A stretch of 7,706 bases of DNA, taken from assembly GCA_012521525.1 (NCBI GenBank), contig JAAYMG010000387.1:1-7706 (forward strand). The letters run 5' to 3'. The notes under the pieces are model-generated. The model had not been told where the DNA came from. It searched no databases and saw only the letters and a program-made list of their open reading frames with translations. The DNA is from Clostridiales bacterium (GTDB lineage Bacteria; Bacillota; Clostridia; Oscillospirales; JAAYOS01). The position numbers were made by a program, and so were the translations under genes. Below are positions 6,275 to 7,706 of the stretch, piece by piece (position 1 is the first letter of the stretch; each line of letters opens with the position of its first letter).

Positions 6275-7706
6275 GCCAATTCCTCCTCACTGAGCTGAGA
6301 AGTGACGATCTCGCGGTAGACTTCACAGGTGTTGAGCAGCTCTTTGTGAGTACCCAAACCTACCATATTGCCGTTGTCCAGCACGATGATGCGATCGGCA
6401 TTCATGACTGTGCTGACGCGCTGCGCGACTATGAAAACGGTGGAGTTCCTGGTTATGGGTTTCAAAGCGGCTCTTAAATTCGCGTCGGTCCTGAAGTCAA
6501 GCGCAGAAAAAGAATCGTCGAAGATGTATATTTCAGGCCTTTTTACAATGGCTCTCGCAATCGAAATCCGCTGTTTCTGACCGCCAGAGATGTTGGTCGC
6601 TTCCTGCGACAGATATGAGTTGAAACCGTCCTGCATAGCGTCGATGAATTCCGTAGCCTGTGCAATGTCGGCTGCCTGCCGTACTTCCTCATCGGTGGCA
6701 TCCGCTTTGCCGTATCTGATATTGTCTGCTATGGTACCCGTAAACAGGACCGCTTTCTGGGGGATGTATCCGATCCTGGAACGGAGTTCTTCCTGGGACA
6801 TATCCCGGATATCGATGCCGTCAACATATATGGCACCGCTTTCTACCTCATAAAAACGCGGTATCAGGTTCACAAGTGTGGATTTGCCTGAGCCTGTGCT
6901 TCCGATTATGGCCACGGTCTCACCCGGGCGTGCTTCAAATGAGATATTGTTAAGTACCGGCTCTTCGGCGCCCGGATAGCGGAAAGTCACATTTTCGAAG
7001 CGAACATATCCCTTCAGATCTTTCGCGGGCAGCTTGGGCTGCTCAGGATCCCTGACCTCCGACTCCATGCTGAGGACTTCGGTTATCCTTCGGGCCGAAA
7101 CGGCAGCGCGGGGGAGCATTCCGAACAGCATCGATGTCATCATGAGGGAGAACATGATCTGGGTCGCGTATTGAATAAATGCCATGAGATCCCCGGTTTT
7201 CATATGGCCCCCGTCGATCCTGATCGAACCGAAAACAAAAATGGCGAGGATCGCGAAATTTATCGTCATCATCGTGAAGGGCTGCATGGCTGCCATGCGG
7301 CGGAACGCCGAGAGCGAAGTCCTGGTCAGGTCAAGGTTTGCATTGTTGAACCTATCTCTTTCGTGTTCGATGCGGTTGAATGCGCGAATGACGCGGACAC
7401 CTGACAGGAGTTCTCTTACGACACGGTTGACCTTGTCAAGCTTCGTCTGTATCTGTCTGAAGAGGGGGGTGACCCAACGGATATTGAATATTATGATCAA
7501 AATCATTATTGGTACTGCCACAACAAAGACCAGCGACAGAGTAGGGTCTTTCGAGACCGCCATGATGATCCCACCGATCATGTGAAGAGGAGCGGAAACG
7601 ATCACGCGAAGCGTGAACATCACGAGCATCTGCATTTGGATGATGTCGTTTGTGTTTCGCGTGATGAGAGACGAGACGCCGACCTTATCTGAATCGTGAA
7701 GAGAGA
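6271..7706 (-). CDS. Heterodimeric ABC exporter, degenerate-site subunit (BmrC/TM287-like), 5' end missing
   Basis: 477 residues are visible, and the frame stays open to the right edge. The first visible residues, DKVGVSSLITRNTNDI, are the exporter segment after TM2, so roughly 100 N-terminal residues with TM1-TM2 are outside; an ATG at 7635 is internal. The NBD holds Walker A GSTGSGKS at 268-275 (visible numbering), signature ISGGQ at 372-376, and Walker B IYIFDD with Asp397 in place of the catalytic Glu. Gln428 stands where the H-loop His is expected (VAQRVST). These changes are those of the non-hydrolysing site in TM287/288, LmrCD and BmrCD type exporters, while its intact ISGGQ signature completes the partner's active site. 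The stop overlaps the next start by 4 bp (ATGA), so both subunits are made from one operon whose promoter lies off the window. It acts in the cytoplasmic membrane; substrate unknown. Confidence 0.93.
   Translation of the reverse strand, partial: SLHDSDKVGVSSLITRNTNDIIQMQMLVMFTLRVIVSAPLHMIGGIIMAVSKDPTLSLVFVVAVPIMILIIIFNIRWVTPLFRQIQTKLDKVNRVVRELLSGVRVIRAFNRIEHERDRFNNANLDLTRTSLSAFRRMAAMQPFTMMTINFAILAIFVFGSIRIDGGHMKTGDLMAFIQYATQIMFSLMMTSMLFGMLPRAAVSARRITEVLSMESEVRDPEQPKLPAKDLKGYVRFENVTFRYPGAEEPVLNNISFEARPGETVAIIGSTGSGKSTLVNLIPRFYEVESGAIYVDGIDIRDMSQEELRSRIGYIPQKAVLFTGTIADNIRYGKADATDEEVRQAADIAQATEFIDAMQDGFNSYLSQEATNISGGQKQRISIARAIVKRPEIYIFDDSFSALDFRTDANLRAALKPITRNSTVFIVAQRVSTVMNADRIIVLDNGNMVGLGTHKELLNTCEVYREIVTSQLSEEELA
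6281..6287 (-). promoter_or_regulatory. Ribosome binding site of the downstream ABC subunit
   Basis: On the minus strand GAGGAGG lies 6 nt before the ATG at 6274, inside the last codons of the upstream subunit gene. It is near-consensus and supports the choice of the start that overlaps the previous stop. Confidence 0.8.

Noticed and set aside
4463..6293. Plus-strand frames antisense to the complete ABC subunit, and a minus-strand 76-codon frame at 6040-6270
   Set aside because: All lie over a continuous gene with intact ABC motifs; none has family resemblance of its own.
7633..7635. ATG at 7635 as start of the upstream ABC subunit
   Set aside because: The frame continues to the right edge with conserved exporter residues (DKVGVSSLITRNTND) before it, so the gene is cut by the window, not started there.
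1..7706. CRISPR array, insertion sequence, tRNA or rRNA gene, toxin-antitoxin or defence system
   Set aside because: No regularly spaced repeats, transposase, tRNA-like folds or recognisable defence or toxin domains were found on either strand.

Overview
The window looks like chromosomal DNA of a low-to-mid GC Gram-positive bacterium (Bacillota, most likely class Clostridia). Grounds: strong AGGAGG/AGGTGG-type ribosome binding sites, sigma-A-like promoters, a perfect CIRCE heat-shock operator, a LysM-CAP secreted protein of the clostridial/bacillar type, and a BmrCD-like heterodimeric ABC exporter. The assignment is an inference from gene content; no rRNA or other marker is present. I see no mobile element, tRNA, CRISPR array or phage gene.

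Left part (1-2301). The 3' part of tcdA (tRNA t6A37 cyclisation, plus strand) enters from the left edge and meets a convergent minus-strand gene for a secreted LysM-CAP protein. A long stem-loop lies between the two stops. An AT-rich intergenic stretch of about 410 bp (1318-1731) separates the LysM-CAP gene from a divergently read gene for a 108-residue HEAT-repeat protein, which has a good promoter and RBS. The HEAT gene converges on htpG across about 240 bp rich in inverted repeats.

Right part (2302-7706, all minus strand). Reading leftwards from the right edge, a 5'-truncated ABC exporter subunit overlaps the start of a second, complete subunit by 4 bp (ATGA). Together they form a classical asymmetric heterodimeric exporter: the upstream subunit has a degenerate ATPase site (Asp for the catalytic Glu, Gln for the H-loop His) and the downstream subunit has the catalytic Glu but an altered signature (ISQGQ). 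Next comes htpG (Hsp90), with its own promoter and a perfect CIRCE inverted repeat between the promoter and the start codon. This predicts HrcA control of Hsp90, unlike Bacillus subtilis, where htpG is outside the HrcA/CIRCE regulon.

No undescribed multi-gene system is evident. The points most worth a second look are the CIRCE-controlled htpG, the small stand-alone HEAT protein, and the inverted repeats in the convergent regions.
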